Source: Ardenticatenia bacterium | GTDB lineage: Bacteria > Chloroflexota > Anaerolineae > 4572-78 > NAK82 | Length of the DNA stretch: 64,000 nt | Assembly: GCA_003130875.1 (NCBI GenBank) | Contig: QEXY01000089.1 | Coordinates: forward strand, 1-64,000 | Reading direction: 5' to 3' | Part shown: positions 56,466 to 64,000 of the stretch, piece by piece | Layout: the number at the start of each line of letters is the position of its first letter | How positions within the stretch are numbered: position 1 is the stretch's first letter | The notes under the pieces: generated by a model | The model's input: only the letters and a program-made list of their open reading frames with translations | Database searches by the model: none | What the model was told of the DNA's origin: nothing | Position numbers and translations under genes: made by a program

Positions 56466-58289
56466 TCAACGTTGCGGAGTTGATCGCGCGACGGTCATTC
56501 GCTCGGGGGGTGTCGGAGGTGGTGGCAACTGACGTGGCAGAAGGACCTGGACTTCGGTGCCTGCACCGGGTTGTGAGGTGATGATCAATTGACCTCCAAA
56601 CAGCTGCGCTCTTTCACGTAACCCCACCAGACCGTAGTTGCCCTGATGGGCGAGCTCGGTAATGTCGTCCGGGATCTCGAATCCGATGCCGTTATCGCGC
56701 ACCGTGATAATCACTAAATGGGGCAAGAATTGAGCGCGCACCTGCACCTGGGAGGCCTGAGCGTGACGGCGGACGTTGGTGAGTGCTTCTTGGACAATGC
56801 GATAAACGGTGACTTCTAAGTCGGGCGGTAATCCCTCTGGAGAGCCCTCCACATCCAAGGAGGCATCCGTGCCATCCTTTTGGATCAGGTTGTTGACCAA
56901 GTATTGTAATGCCGGCACCAGTCCCAAATCTTCCAATGCGGTCGGACGCAGGTCGCGGCTGAATGCGCGTACCGATTCGATCGTGCGCGTCACCATTTTG
57001 CGCAGATCGCGCAGTTGCTCGACCGCATCATCTGGTGATTCGTAAATCAAATCACGGGCCAGCTCCAGACGTTGTCCGATGGCAATCAGCGCTTGAATGG
57101 TGTCATCGTGCAAGTCACGCGCGATGCGACGGCGCTCCTCTTCTTGTGACTTGGTGATGGCGGCCACATACTGGCGCAGCCCCGCCTGATAACGTGCGAT
57201 TTGCTCGACCATCTCGTTGAACGCGTCGGCCATGTCGCGCAGCTCGCGGATCGGATTGGCAGGCACGTGCACCGTGTAGTCACCGGCAGCCACCAAACGC
57301 GCATAAGCAGCCATCCGGGTGATTGGACCGACGACGCGCTGTACTCCCATGAGCAGCAAGGTCACCAGCACCCCGATACCGATCACAAGTGCCACGACGA
57401 TGGGCTGCAACGAACGCACGGCCGGTGCCACCACTTCGGCCCAAGGTTCCTGGACGACCAACCCCCAGCCTGTAACTCCCACTGTGGCGTAACCGACCAC
57501 ACGCCATATGCCATCTTCACCCTCCACAAGCACAGCGCCCTGCCGGTCACCGCTCAGCAAGCGGCTGACCGAAAGGCGCTGGCTGAAATCGGCGCCGAGA
57601 AAGGCATAGTTAGGATGGTAGATCACCCTGCCGTTCCGATCGATCAAATATGCTTCACCGACCTCATCGCCATAGAGCTTGCGGATCTCCTCACCGATAC
57701 GTTGGAATTGCACATAAAAACGGCCCGAGAGGATGCCACGAAATTCGCCATCACGCGACAGAATCGGCACGGCGACTACGATGATGTCCTCGCCCGATCC
57801 CTCCTCCTGCATGATGTCCGAGAAAGTGACCATTTTCATCTGACGTGTCACCTGAAAGTAAGGACGGTTCGAAAAATCCTGGCCTAAGAGATCGGGGCGA
57901 TAGGGCTCTGTCACCGTGCAGATACCATCGCGATTGAGCACGATGACCCCCCCATCGAAATCCAGGAGCAGGTCCCGTGCTTGTACCAGGGCATTCTTTT
58001 GCTGGGCGGGATCATCGCTGCGCACGATGTCAAGACGCGCGATAGTGGTCAACACGCGCACGAAGCCTGCCAAATTCTCCGAAAGGCGGTCGGCGGAGAT
58101 ACGGGCGATCTCCTCGTTGCGACTCAACGCCAGTTGTTCAGCCACCTGTTGATATACATAGAAAACGGCCGCGACGGAGAGTCCCAATAGCACGGTCAAA
58201 GGCAGAGCAGTGAAAATCACTGCCAGGACAGAGAGACTGTCCAACTTTTTGATGAATCGCACAACGGCCTCAAATGCTGGGAATCGCAT
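56466..58289 (-). CDS. NarL-type sensor histidine kinase with Cache domain
   Basis: The 607-residue kinase has two membrane helices (about residues 18-45 and 295-320) enclosing an external double-Cache-like sensor domain. A HAMP segment (about 320-370), a HisKA_3 domain with the phospho-acceptor His in RRIARDLHDDTIQALIA, and a HATPase (QEALTNVRRHAQASQ, DNGIGFEI) follow. HisKA_3 kinases pair with NarL/FixJ regulators, and one lies two genes upstream. A sugar-binding lipoprotein gene between them probably supplies the external signal. It is 18 bases after that gene. Confidence 0.93.
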   Translation of the reverse strand: MRFPAFEAVVRFIKKLDSLSVLAVIFTALPLTVLLGLSVAAVFYVYQQVAEQLALSRNEEIARISADRLSENLAGFVRVLTTIARLDIVRSDDPAQQKNALVQARDLLLDFDGGVIVLNRDGICTVTEPYRPDLLGQDFSNRPYFQVTRQMKMVTFSDIMQEEGSGEDIIVVAVPILSRDGEFRGILSGRFYVQFQRIGEEIRKLYGDEVGEAYLIDRNGRVIYHPNYAFLGADFSQRLSVSRLLSGDRQGAVLVEGEDGIWRVVGYATVGVTGWGLVVQEPWAEVVAPAVRSLQPIVVALVIGIGVLVTLLLMGVQRVVGPITRMAAYARLVAAGDYTVHVPANPIRELRDMADAFNEMVEQIARYQAGLRQYVAAITKSQEEERRRIARDLHDDTIQALIAIGQRLELARDLIYESPDDAVEQLRDLRKMVTRTIESVRAFSRDLRPTALEDLGLVPALQYLVNNLIQKDGTDASLDVEGSPEGLPPDLEVTVYRIVQEALTNVRRHAQASQVQVRAQFLPHLVIITVRDNGIGFEIPDDITELAHQGNYGLVGLRERAQLFGGQLIITSQPGAGTEVQVLLPRQLPPPPTPPERMTVARSTPQR

Positions 58290-58307
58290 ACCGCCTGCCC
58301 AAGACCA

Positions 58308-59645
58308 TCACTGAAGTTCTCTGGACAGCTTTCCTGCGTATTGATTCGCTTCTTCTTGGGCAAGGCGCAGCGCATCGGCAGGATCAGCGCCGTAGAAAGC
58401 GGCTTTGATAGCATCTGCATAGGCCCGCTCCGCCTCTGGAAATGCATCGAGTATGTAAGGGCGGGCTGATTCCAACTGGGCCAGGAAGGGCTTTAACAAA
58501 GGATCCCCGGCGAAATGGGGTGTGGACAACAGCCAACTGCGCGCTGGGTAACGACCTAAACGACGCGCCATCGCTAAACCGTATCGATCGCTGGTTGCCC
58601 ACTTCATAAACTCGAACGCTATCTGCCGGTTGCGGCTGCCGCGCGGAATGAACAACCCGGTGCTACCCAGGGCTGAAGCGGCTGAGGCGCCGGCGGGTGT
58701 TTTCGGTAATGTGGTCACTCCTATTGGAAAGTCTGGCACATGGGTGATGATGTAGTGGATATCATAGGGTGTACCGAAGAACATAGCGATCTTGCCCGCC
58801 AGAAACAACTTGCGTGGATCCTCGTGATCGCGGGGACGGGTTGTCGGCAAGGGACCATATCCGTTGCGTGCCATCATGGCGAGAAAACGCAATCCTTCGA
58901 TATTTGCTGTGGCATCCAGCGTGAACCGATATCCAATGAACGAATCACCTGCCACCAAGTTACCTCCGGCTTCTGCCAACCAGGCAAACACATGCCACGG
59001 ATCCGTGGTGAACCCCACTCCATAGCGTGTGCCATCCGGGCGCGTCAACGCTGCGGCATCAGCAGCGAATTGCTTCCACGTATAGCTGGCGTCGGGATAT
59101 GCCAGCCCCGCCTCGTCAAAGTGAGCTTTGTTGTAAATGAGCACCAGGGTGTAAATATCCAGAGGGACCCCATATTTCACGCGGTCCCAGGTGACCTGCT
59201 CCATCGCCTGGGGAAGAAATTCGTCCTGGGCTCCCCAGGCATCCCACAGATTGTCCAAAGGCTCGGCAAAGCCCCGCGCTGCCATCGCCGCCACATGGGC
59301 TTGCACCACATCAGGTGGATCCCCCACCTGGAGCGCCTTCTTTACCCGGTCGGGGATACTTTGATAGACAAATCCGTGGAGATTGACGTTGACATTGGGA
59401 TACGCCTGCTCGAAATCGGCTGCCAGCTCCTCAAAAAGTGGATCCGGCGCCAACATATCTAAGCTCAGCCACACTTCCAGCGTAACGGGCTCGACCGGGA
59501 TCCCAGGGTTAACAGCGGGCACATCGCTCAACACCCTAGGGGACGACGGGTTTAGGGCACAACCAGCCAGCACGATAACCACGAGCCCAACAAGCCCGCT
59601 CCGCCTGATCAACCCGCTTATGTCACACCGCTGCAACCATTCCAT
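58308..59645 (-). CDS. extracellular sugar-type solute-binding lipoprotein
   Basis: The 445-residue protein has a lipoprotein signal (lipobox LAGC near residue 29) and the type 1 extracellular solute-binding fold of sugar ABC importers: EVWLSLDMLAPDPLFEELA, VVQAHVAAMAARGFAEPLDN, VLIYNKAHFDEAGL and FGTPYDIHYIITH. No permease genes accompany it. It lies directly after the response regulator and before the Cache kinase, so it likely acts as a periplasmic or surface sensor component rather than in uptake. Confidence 0.88.
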   Translation of the reverse strand: MEWLQRCDISGLIRRSGLVGLVVIVLAGCALNPSSPRVLSDVPAVNPGIPVEPVTLEVWLSLDMLAPDPLFEELAADFEQAYPNVNVNLHGFVYQSIPDRVKKALQVGDPPDVVQAHVAAMAARGFAEPLDNLWDAWGAQDEFLPQAMEQVTWDRVKYGVPLDIYTLVLIYNKAHFDEAGLAYPDASYTWKQFAADAAALTRPDGTRYGVGFTTDPWHVFAWLAEAGGNLVAGDSFIGYRFTLDATANIEGLRFLAMMARNGYGPLPTTRPRDHEDPRKLFLAGKIAMFFGTPYDIHYIITHVPDFPIGVTTLPKTPAGASAASALGSTGLFIPRGSRNRQIAFEFMKWATSDRYGLAMARRLGRYPARSWLLSTPHFAGDPLLKPFLAQLESARPYILDAFPEAERAYADAIKAAFYGADPADALRLAQEEANQYAGKLSRELQ

Positions 59646-60335
59646 CTATTCATCTCGCTCGGGATCCTCATAGTCGGTGACCCATCCCCGCCTGACCGCG
59701 TACATAGCGGCTTCTGTGCGCGACCCAACCCCTAATTTGGAGAAAATGTTGGATAGATGCGCCTGAACTGTACGATCGCTGATGAAGAGCTTGCGACCGA
59801 TCTCCTTATTGGTAAGACCCTTGCCGACCAGACGGAGAATCTCCAGTTCGCGCTCGGTCAAGCCCTCAAACTCATCTTTCTTGGCGCCAGGAGTCCATTC
59901 TGCAGGGGCACGACCGCTGGCAAACTGAGCCATCACTTTGCCGGCTACCACAGGATCCAACATGGAACGACCCGAGGCCACCGCTCGAATGGCACGGACC
60001 AGCTCATCAATCTCGGCTGTCTTCAACAGGTATCCGTTCGCACCAGCTTGGAGGAGTGCAAAGATATACTCATCGTCGTCGTGTGCTGTCAGCACGAGCA
60101 CCGCCACTTGCGGTGCTTCCTGTTTGATCCGACGCGTTGCCTCCACGCCCGACATACCTGGCATGCGCACATCCATAATCACAACATCAGGCTTCAGCTG
60201 CACGGCCAACCGAACTGCTTCCTCACCATTAGAGGCTTCCCCCACCACTCGCATATCCGGTTGGCGTTCTAACAATTGTCGCGTGCCGGCGCGCACCACC
60301 GCATGATCGTCGGCTAATAACAAGGAAATACTCAT
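59646..60335 (-). CDS. NarL/FixJ-family response regulator
   Basis: The 229-residue regulator has a receiver domain with the acidic pair in [10 protein letters not shown], the phospho-acceptor Asp in [11 protein letters not shown] and Lys in YLLKTAEI. The C-terminal LuxR-type helix-turn-helix follows ([37 protein letters not shown]). It is first in the operon with the solute-binding protein and kinase, abutting the former gene. Confidence 0.95.
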   Translation of the reverse strand: MSISLLLADDHAVVRAGTRQLLERQPDMRVVGEASNGEEAVRLAVQLKPDVVIMDVRMPGMSGVEATRRIKQEAPQVAVLVLTAHDDDEYIFALLQAGANGYLLKTAEIDELVRAIRAVASGRSMLDPVVAGKVMAQFASGRAPAEWTPGAKKDEFEGLTERELEILRLVGKGLTNKEIGRKLFISDRTVQAHLSNIFSKLGVGSRTEAAMYAVRRGWVTDYEDPERDE

Positions 60336-60458
60336 AGGCGCTCCCGCTTCGCAGTTCCCAATAAGGTTCCGCTATAGCCCATCTTGGAGATGGATCGCAG
60401 CGATATTATGACGTGTGCTCTTCAACCCATGTTCCGATTTTCTCAAATTATCCCATAC

Positions 60459-60487
60459 ATTATAGTACTAATAACCTTCGAAAACAA
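60459..60487 (-). promoter_or_regulatory. promoter of the sugar-sensing two-component operon
   Basis: On the minus strand TTGTTT (complement of 60482-60487) and a perfect TATAAT (complement of 60459-60464) are 17 bases apart. The leader to the regulator ATG at 60335 is about 115 bases. Confidence 0.65.
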
Positions 60488-60563
60488 AAGGGTAGAAAAA
60501 CGATCGAGGAGCGATCGGACACCTCCCATCTCCCCAACAAGGGCGCTGTCAGCGGTACTTCAC

Positions 60564-61835
60564 TCAGGATAGCACATACGGGATTGTCTGCGGTCCTTCC
60601 GGGAGCACACAGATGCGCGCATCGCGTCCCATCTGCTTCAGCAGCTGCATCACAGTGTCTTCGATGCGGTGGCTGGGTTTCAGCAGCGCACCATAGATTT
60701 GCTCATCCGTCAAGTTGTCCGTGTAGAGGTACACATCCGCCTTGAGCTGGATCTGGGCCTGGATTTGCACCTGCCATTGATCTTGTTTGAGGAAGCCAGG
60801 TTGTGAGACCATTTCCAGAACCGCCTGAGGACTGTCACATGCACGCAGGAGCTCCCCGTACATACCGTGCTCAGGGATTCCATCCCAGCAGCTGGCGGCA
60901 ATGATGATCGCCCCGCCCGGCCGGACGATCTGCGCTGCGGCGCTCATCCCCTTGACCGATTGATATAGATTAAGGTCCAAGGGATAACCGGAGTTGCTGG
61001 TGATGACGATGTCAAAGGGTTGTTCCACTGCTACCATGGCATGGCCCCTGACGAAGTGGCATCCGGCTGCGTAAGCTGAGTCCAGATCGCCGGCAAAGAC
61101 CCCCACAATGCGTTTCTCACGGTTGAGCGCCACATTGAGGAGAAATGTCGGATGGACCTTTTCGGCCACTTCGCGGATCTCCTCCTGGATAGGATTGTGT
61201 TCCACCACTCCCCAAGTGGCATTGGGATGTGCGATCATCACCGCGTCGTGATTCCCAAGCACGGTGCGCTGTCCTGCCATGCCGGGCAATATCGCCTTGC
61301 CTCCACCTGAGAACCCGGCGAAGAAATGGGGCTCGATGAAACCGGTCAAGATCTTGACGTCACACTCATAGAATTCGCGATTCACCCAGATCTCGTGGTT
61401 GAATTGGCTCATCCCCAGGCACACCTGCGTGGTGGGATCAAAGGCGTTGTTCTGCACGATGCGATAGCGCCTCACCACATCATCGCCCAGCATACCCCGC
61501 AGCTCCTCATCGGTGTTGGGGCGGTGAGTGCCAAGTGCGTTGAACAGGGTGATATGGTGTGCTGGGACGTGGTCGAGAGTATGGAGCACAGCGGGCACCA
61601 CCAAATGGTTGGGCGTCGGACGTGTGATGTCGCTGAAGACGATACCCACTCGGTCAGTCGGTTTCACCAAATCGCGCAAGGGAGGCGAATCGATCGGCCT
61701 GGTCAACGCTTCTAATAGTCCAGTCCGTTCCTCCTCTACCGCCGGAACGTAACGCGGTGTCACGACGGTGACATCTAGTTCGTCCGGGAGCTCGATGGTC
61801 AACCCCGTCTTGCCATATGCCAGCTCAATTTCCAT
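60564..61835 (-). CDS. larA: LarA-family nickel-dependent racemase
   Basis: About 423 residues from the second in-frame ATG (GGGAAGAG upstream). The LarA active-site residues are visible: His in GTHRPN, and His and the cofactor-attachment Lys in EPHFFAGFSGGGKA. A TRPTPN loop near residue 70 is typical. LarA racemises lactate with a nickel-pincer nucleotide, and related members act on malate, short hydroxyacids or gluconate-type acids. The cofactor genes larB, larC and larE are not here, so they must be elsewhere. A hydroxyacid dehydrogenase gene lies just upstream, suggesting a shared 2-hydroxyacid pathway. Confidence 0.88.
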   Translation of the reverse strand: MEIELAYGKTGLTIELPDELDVTVVTPRYVPAVEEERTGLLEALTRPIDSPPLRDLVKPTDRVGIVFSDITRPTPNHLVVPAVLHTLDHVPAHHITLFNALGTHRPNTDEELRGMLGDDVVRRYRIVQNNAFDPTTQVCLGMSQFNHEIWVNREFYECDVKILTGFIEPHFFAGFSGGGKAILPGMAGQRTVLGNHDAVMIAHPNATWGVVEHNPIQEEIREVAEKVHPTFLLNVALNREKRIVGVFAGDLDSAYAAGCHFVRGHAMVAVEQPFDIVITSNSGYPLDLNLYQSVKGMSAAAQIVRPGGAIIIAASCWDGIPEHGMYGELLRACDSPQAVLEMVSQPGFLKQDQWQVQIQAQIQLKADVYLYTDNLTDEQIYGALLKPSHRIEDTVMQLLKQMGRDARICVLPEGPQTIPYVLS

Positions 61836-61950
61836 ATTTCTCTTCCCAACAGCATCCTTAAAGGTCATGGGGCGCTTCTGCGCAGCGCCTCGAGCGCAAA
61901 GGTGATGCCACCCGCCTGTTTTCGCTGGATGATGACCTGGGTTGTGCGGT

Positions 61951-62859
61951 TCAGTCTTGAGTCACTTGAGAGGTGCGTGCCTTGACGCCCGCCAAATCCT
62001 CCAACACAGTGATAACAGCGGAATGATCCATCTCGCCGCGGCCCGCCGCCAGCAATGCGCTGAACAGCTCGTGGGCAATTGCTGTGGCGGGCAGCGGAAC
62101 CTTCAGATCACGCGCCGTCGCCATGATGATATTCAGGTCTTTGTAGTGGAACTTGCTCTTGAACCCTGGCTCGAACTCTCCTTTGATCACTTTGGGGCCG
62201 CGCACATCCATCACTCGCGTTTGAGCGTAGCCGGCGCTCAGCACTTTCAGGATGATGGCCGGGTCCACACCCGCCTTGGCGCCCAACACCAATGCCTCAG
62301 CCATGCCGACGAAATTGAGCGCCACCTGAATCTGGTTGCACGCCTTGACCGTCTGGCCTGCGCCGTGAGTGCCACAATAGGTGACCGTCTTGCCCATCAC
62401 CTGAAACAATGGCAACATCTCGTCAAACAGATCCTTCGGCCCGCCGACCATGATGGAAAGGCTGGCTGTCCGAGCGCCCACCTCGCCGCCGCTCACCGGG
62501 GCATCGAGACACCGCACTCCCTTCTGGCCGAGCACTTCGGCCACCCTGATGGCCGTCTGCGGCGCGATGGTGCTCATATCGATGTAGATCAGCCCAGGCC
62601 GTGCTGCTGCAATGATACCTTCCTCTCCTAATGCCACTGCTTCAACATCAGGCGAGTCGGGCACCATCGAAATGACAATATCACTGCGTGTGGCTACATC
62701 CTTGCACGAACTACCCGCCTGGGCGCCGGCGTTGAGGGCACTTTCCATCGCCTGTGGCACGATATCGTATACTACCAGCGGATAGCCTGCGTTCAGCAAG
62801 TGATTGACCATGTGGCGCCCCATAATCCCCAGACCAATAAAACCAACACGCGGTTGCAT
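61951..62859 (-). CDS. beta-hydroxyacid dehydrogenase (GarR / 3-hydroxyisobutyrate type)
   Basis: About 302 residues from ATG 62859, which has AGGAAGG upstream. Motifs: VGFIGLGIMGRHMVNHL, DAPVSGGEVGARTASL and the catalytic Lys in VKACNQIQVALNFVG. The family reduces tartronate semialdehyde (GarR/GlxR) or oxidises 3-hydroxyisobutyrate, with NAD(P). Probably the first gene of a unit with larA. The exact substrate is open. Confidence 0.9.
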   Translation of the reverse strand: MQPRVGFIGLGIMGRHMVNHLLNAGYPLVVYDIVPQAMESALNAGAQAGSSCKDVATRSDIVISMVPDSPDVEAVALGEEGIIAAARPGLIYIDMSTIAPQTAIRVAEVLGQKGVRCLDAPVSGGEVGARTASLSIMVGGPKDLFDEMLPLFQVMGKTVTYCGTHGAGQTVKACNQIQVALNFVGMAEALVLGAKAGVDPAIILKVLSAGYAQTRVMDVRGPKVIKGEFEPGFKSKFHYKDLNIIMATARDLKVPLPATAIAHELFSALLAAGRGEMDHSAVITVLEDLAGVKARTSQVTQD

Positions 62860-62898
62860 CGCATCCTTCCTCCTCACTGAAAAAACGATTTAGGGAGA

Positions 62899-62926
62899 TT
62901 CATACACGCCTTCGGCGCTTTGTCAA
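62899..62926 (-). promoter_or_regulatory. promoter of the hydroxyacid dehydrogenase gene
   Basis: On the minus strand TTGACA (complement of 62921-62926) and TATGAA (complement of 62899-62904) are 16 bases apart. The start codon at 62859 is about 35 bases downstream of the expected transcript start. Confidence 0.55.
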
Positions 62927-63025
62927 TAAAGTGCACCGGACGACTTCCACCTCAAGTCCCATTGCCGAGAAACTGAAACGCGGGAACTTCGGCAACCTCG
63001 ATATAGGGTTCTTGGTATGCACCCG

Positions 63026-63943
63026 CTATGTCTGCGTCATGGTGCTCAGCAGCGTCGGTGTCACATCGGTCAGATCGTTCAACTGCGCGGCCATCGCGGC
63101 ATGATGGGCACCGATCAACAGAGCCATAGCCGGATTGAGAGTATGGCGTGACGTGCTCATATCCTCCAGATTGCCATGATCGCTGATGACGAACACTGCT
63201 GAGCGCGTTAGATCAAGGTGGCCCAGGATGCCGGAGAGGAAACGATCGAGCTGCTGCAATAGGTTGAGGGCGAGCTCCCAATCCTGTCGATGTCCGGCCA
63301 GGTCGGTGATCCACAACTCAAAATAGCTCAGTGTGTGCTCGCGTGCCAGCAGAGCAAGGTTTCTACCCGCTTGCTCTGGCGTGATGAGGGGGACTTTGTA
63401 CCCTTGTTGATGAAAATAGTCATTGGTGAGCAATCCTGAAACCGCCTGACCTGTCTGAAGCTCTTGCGCTCCGCGCAGGGTGAGACCGGCCAGCAAGGCT
63501 GCCCAGCTGTTCGCGCTCAGGCGTTGTGTTCCCCGCGCAATGCGGTGCAGAAAGCGGTCGGTGTAAGCATTGGCATAAGCGACGGGATGACCAGAGGCCG
63601 CAAGCGAGCGAAACAGGTTCGCACGGCCCAATAGGGCACGCAACTGTTGGTTGGGATAAGGACCATCGTGATATCCCAATAGAGCAGGCGCGTTCACTCC
63701 GGTTAACAGCGTCGTCTGGCCGGTGCCGCTCTGCGGCAGGCCAGGGACACCCAGGCGTGCATCCAACGCCAGCAAGCTCGCGTGGCGCGTGACCGCGCCG
63801 GCTTGTTCGCGCACCAGACACCCCCCGTCCAGCAGAGATCGCACAATGGGCATGTCCGCCCGAGCCAAGGGATTCTTGGTCGGATCTGTCTCGCCCAGTC
63901 CCACTCCATCCAGAAAGACGACCACCAGACGTTCGATGCGCAT
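63026..63943 (-). CDS. alkaline-phosphatase-superfamily metalloenzyme
   Basis: About 305 residues. The pattern is of phosphopentomutase / phosphoglycerate-mutase-like enzymes: metal Asp in VVFLDGVGLGETDP, nucleophile Thr in QSGTGQTTLLTGVNAP, and metal ligands in DLAGHRQ and ISDHGNLEDMSTSRH. It is shorter than true phosphopentomutase and lacks a signal peptide. A phosphotransfer or phosphohydrolase role is likely but the substrate is unknown. I chose ATG 63943; a GTG at 63949 is also possible. The minus-strand frame upstream ends with a TAG near 63953 and may be the tail of another gene outside the window. Confidence 0.75.
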   Translation of the reverse strand: MRIERLVVVFLDGVGLGETDPTKNPLARADMPIVRSLLDGGCLVREQAGAVTRHASLLALDARLGVPGLPQSGTGQTTLLTGVNAPALLGYHDGPYPNQQLRALLGRANLFRSLAASGHPVAYANAYTDRFLHRIARGTQRLSANSWAALLAGLTLRGAQELQTGQAVSGLLTNDYFHQQGYKVPLITPEQAGRNLALLAREHTLSYFELWITDLAGHRQDWELALNLLQQLDRFLSGILGHLDLTRSAVFVISDHGNLEDMSTSRHTLNPAMALLIGAHHAAMAAQLNDLTDVTPTLLSTMTQT

Positions 63944-64000
63944 CGTCACACTACCGCATCCAGCGCAAAAAAGGACGTCGTACCAGGGTGAGTAGCATAT

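Noticed and set aside
1-64000. CRISPR arrays, tRNA or rRNA genes
   Set aside because: No regularly spaced repeats and no cloverleaf or rRNA signatures were seen in any intergenic region.

Overview
The window is a gene-dense stretch (about 60 percent G+C by eye) of a bacterial chromosome. Gene content and style suggest a member of the Chloroflexota, probably Anaerolineae or Caldilineae-like. This is an inference from the mix seen here: an MprF-like fusion, a HemY-type oxidase beside a SPASM radical SAM protein, a MoaD-MoaE fusion, Thr/Pro-rich linkers after signal peptides, DUF5107 and NEW3 proteins, and GT4-toroid with GH130 pairs. There are no rRNA or tRNA genes, CRISPR arrays or prophage.

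Layout. 1-839 has no gene but holds a 166-bp MITE-like inverted-repeat element. 840-9174 (+) runs from an L-rhamnose isomerase through a CBM48 protein, a flippase/aminoacyltransferase fusion and uvrC to an OmpR/PhoR-type two-component pair. A VIT/vWA surface protein (-) lies at 9444-11693. 11795-14863 (+) is a promoter, TPP riboswitch, terminator, substrate-binding protein and permease of a thiamine-type ABC importer. No ATPase gene follows; a decayed ISAs1-type transposase fragment lies there instead. 15584-22669 (+) carries sugar metabolism: aldo/keto reductase, zwf, FGGY kinase, SDR, an orphan carA and a PfkB kinase.

22768-35419 (-) is a long run of closely spaced genes: hemA-hemC-hemD-radical SAM-hemB-hemE-hemY-GNAT-hemL, then moaC, a moaD-moaE fusion and mtlD. 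It encodes tetrapyrrole synthesis from glutamyl-tRNA to coproporphyrinogen and onward, with the radical SAM protein where no coproporphyrinogen oxidase or ferrochelatase gene is seen. mutL (-), a NEW3/ABC exporter operon (-), a GT4-toroid plus GH130 pair (-) and a winged-helix plus DegV pair (-) follow.

46039-53277 (+) is a six-gene operon: fabF, an MDR dehydrogenase, an extended SDR, an unknown protein, an HExxH metallopeptidase and a DUF5107 lipoprotein. 53385-55844 (-) is an ABC exporter whose permease is fused to a SpoIIM-like domain. 56466-60335 (-) is a response regulator, sugar-binding lipoprotein and Cache histidine kinase set with no permeases, which looks like a three-component sugar sensor. 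The window ends with a LarA-type racemase, a beta-hydroxyacid dehydrogenase and an alkaline-phosphatase-superfamily enzyme, all (-).

The observations most worth following are the radical SAM step in the heme operon, the sugar-binding-protein two-component set, the MoaD-MoaE fusion with an internal Gly-Gly, the TPP-riboswitch importer lacking its ATPase, the MITE-like element, and paired direct repeats upstream of three operons.
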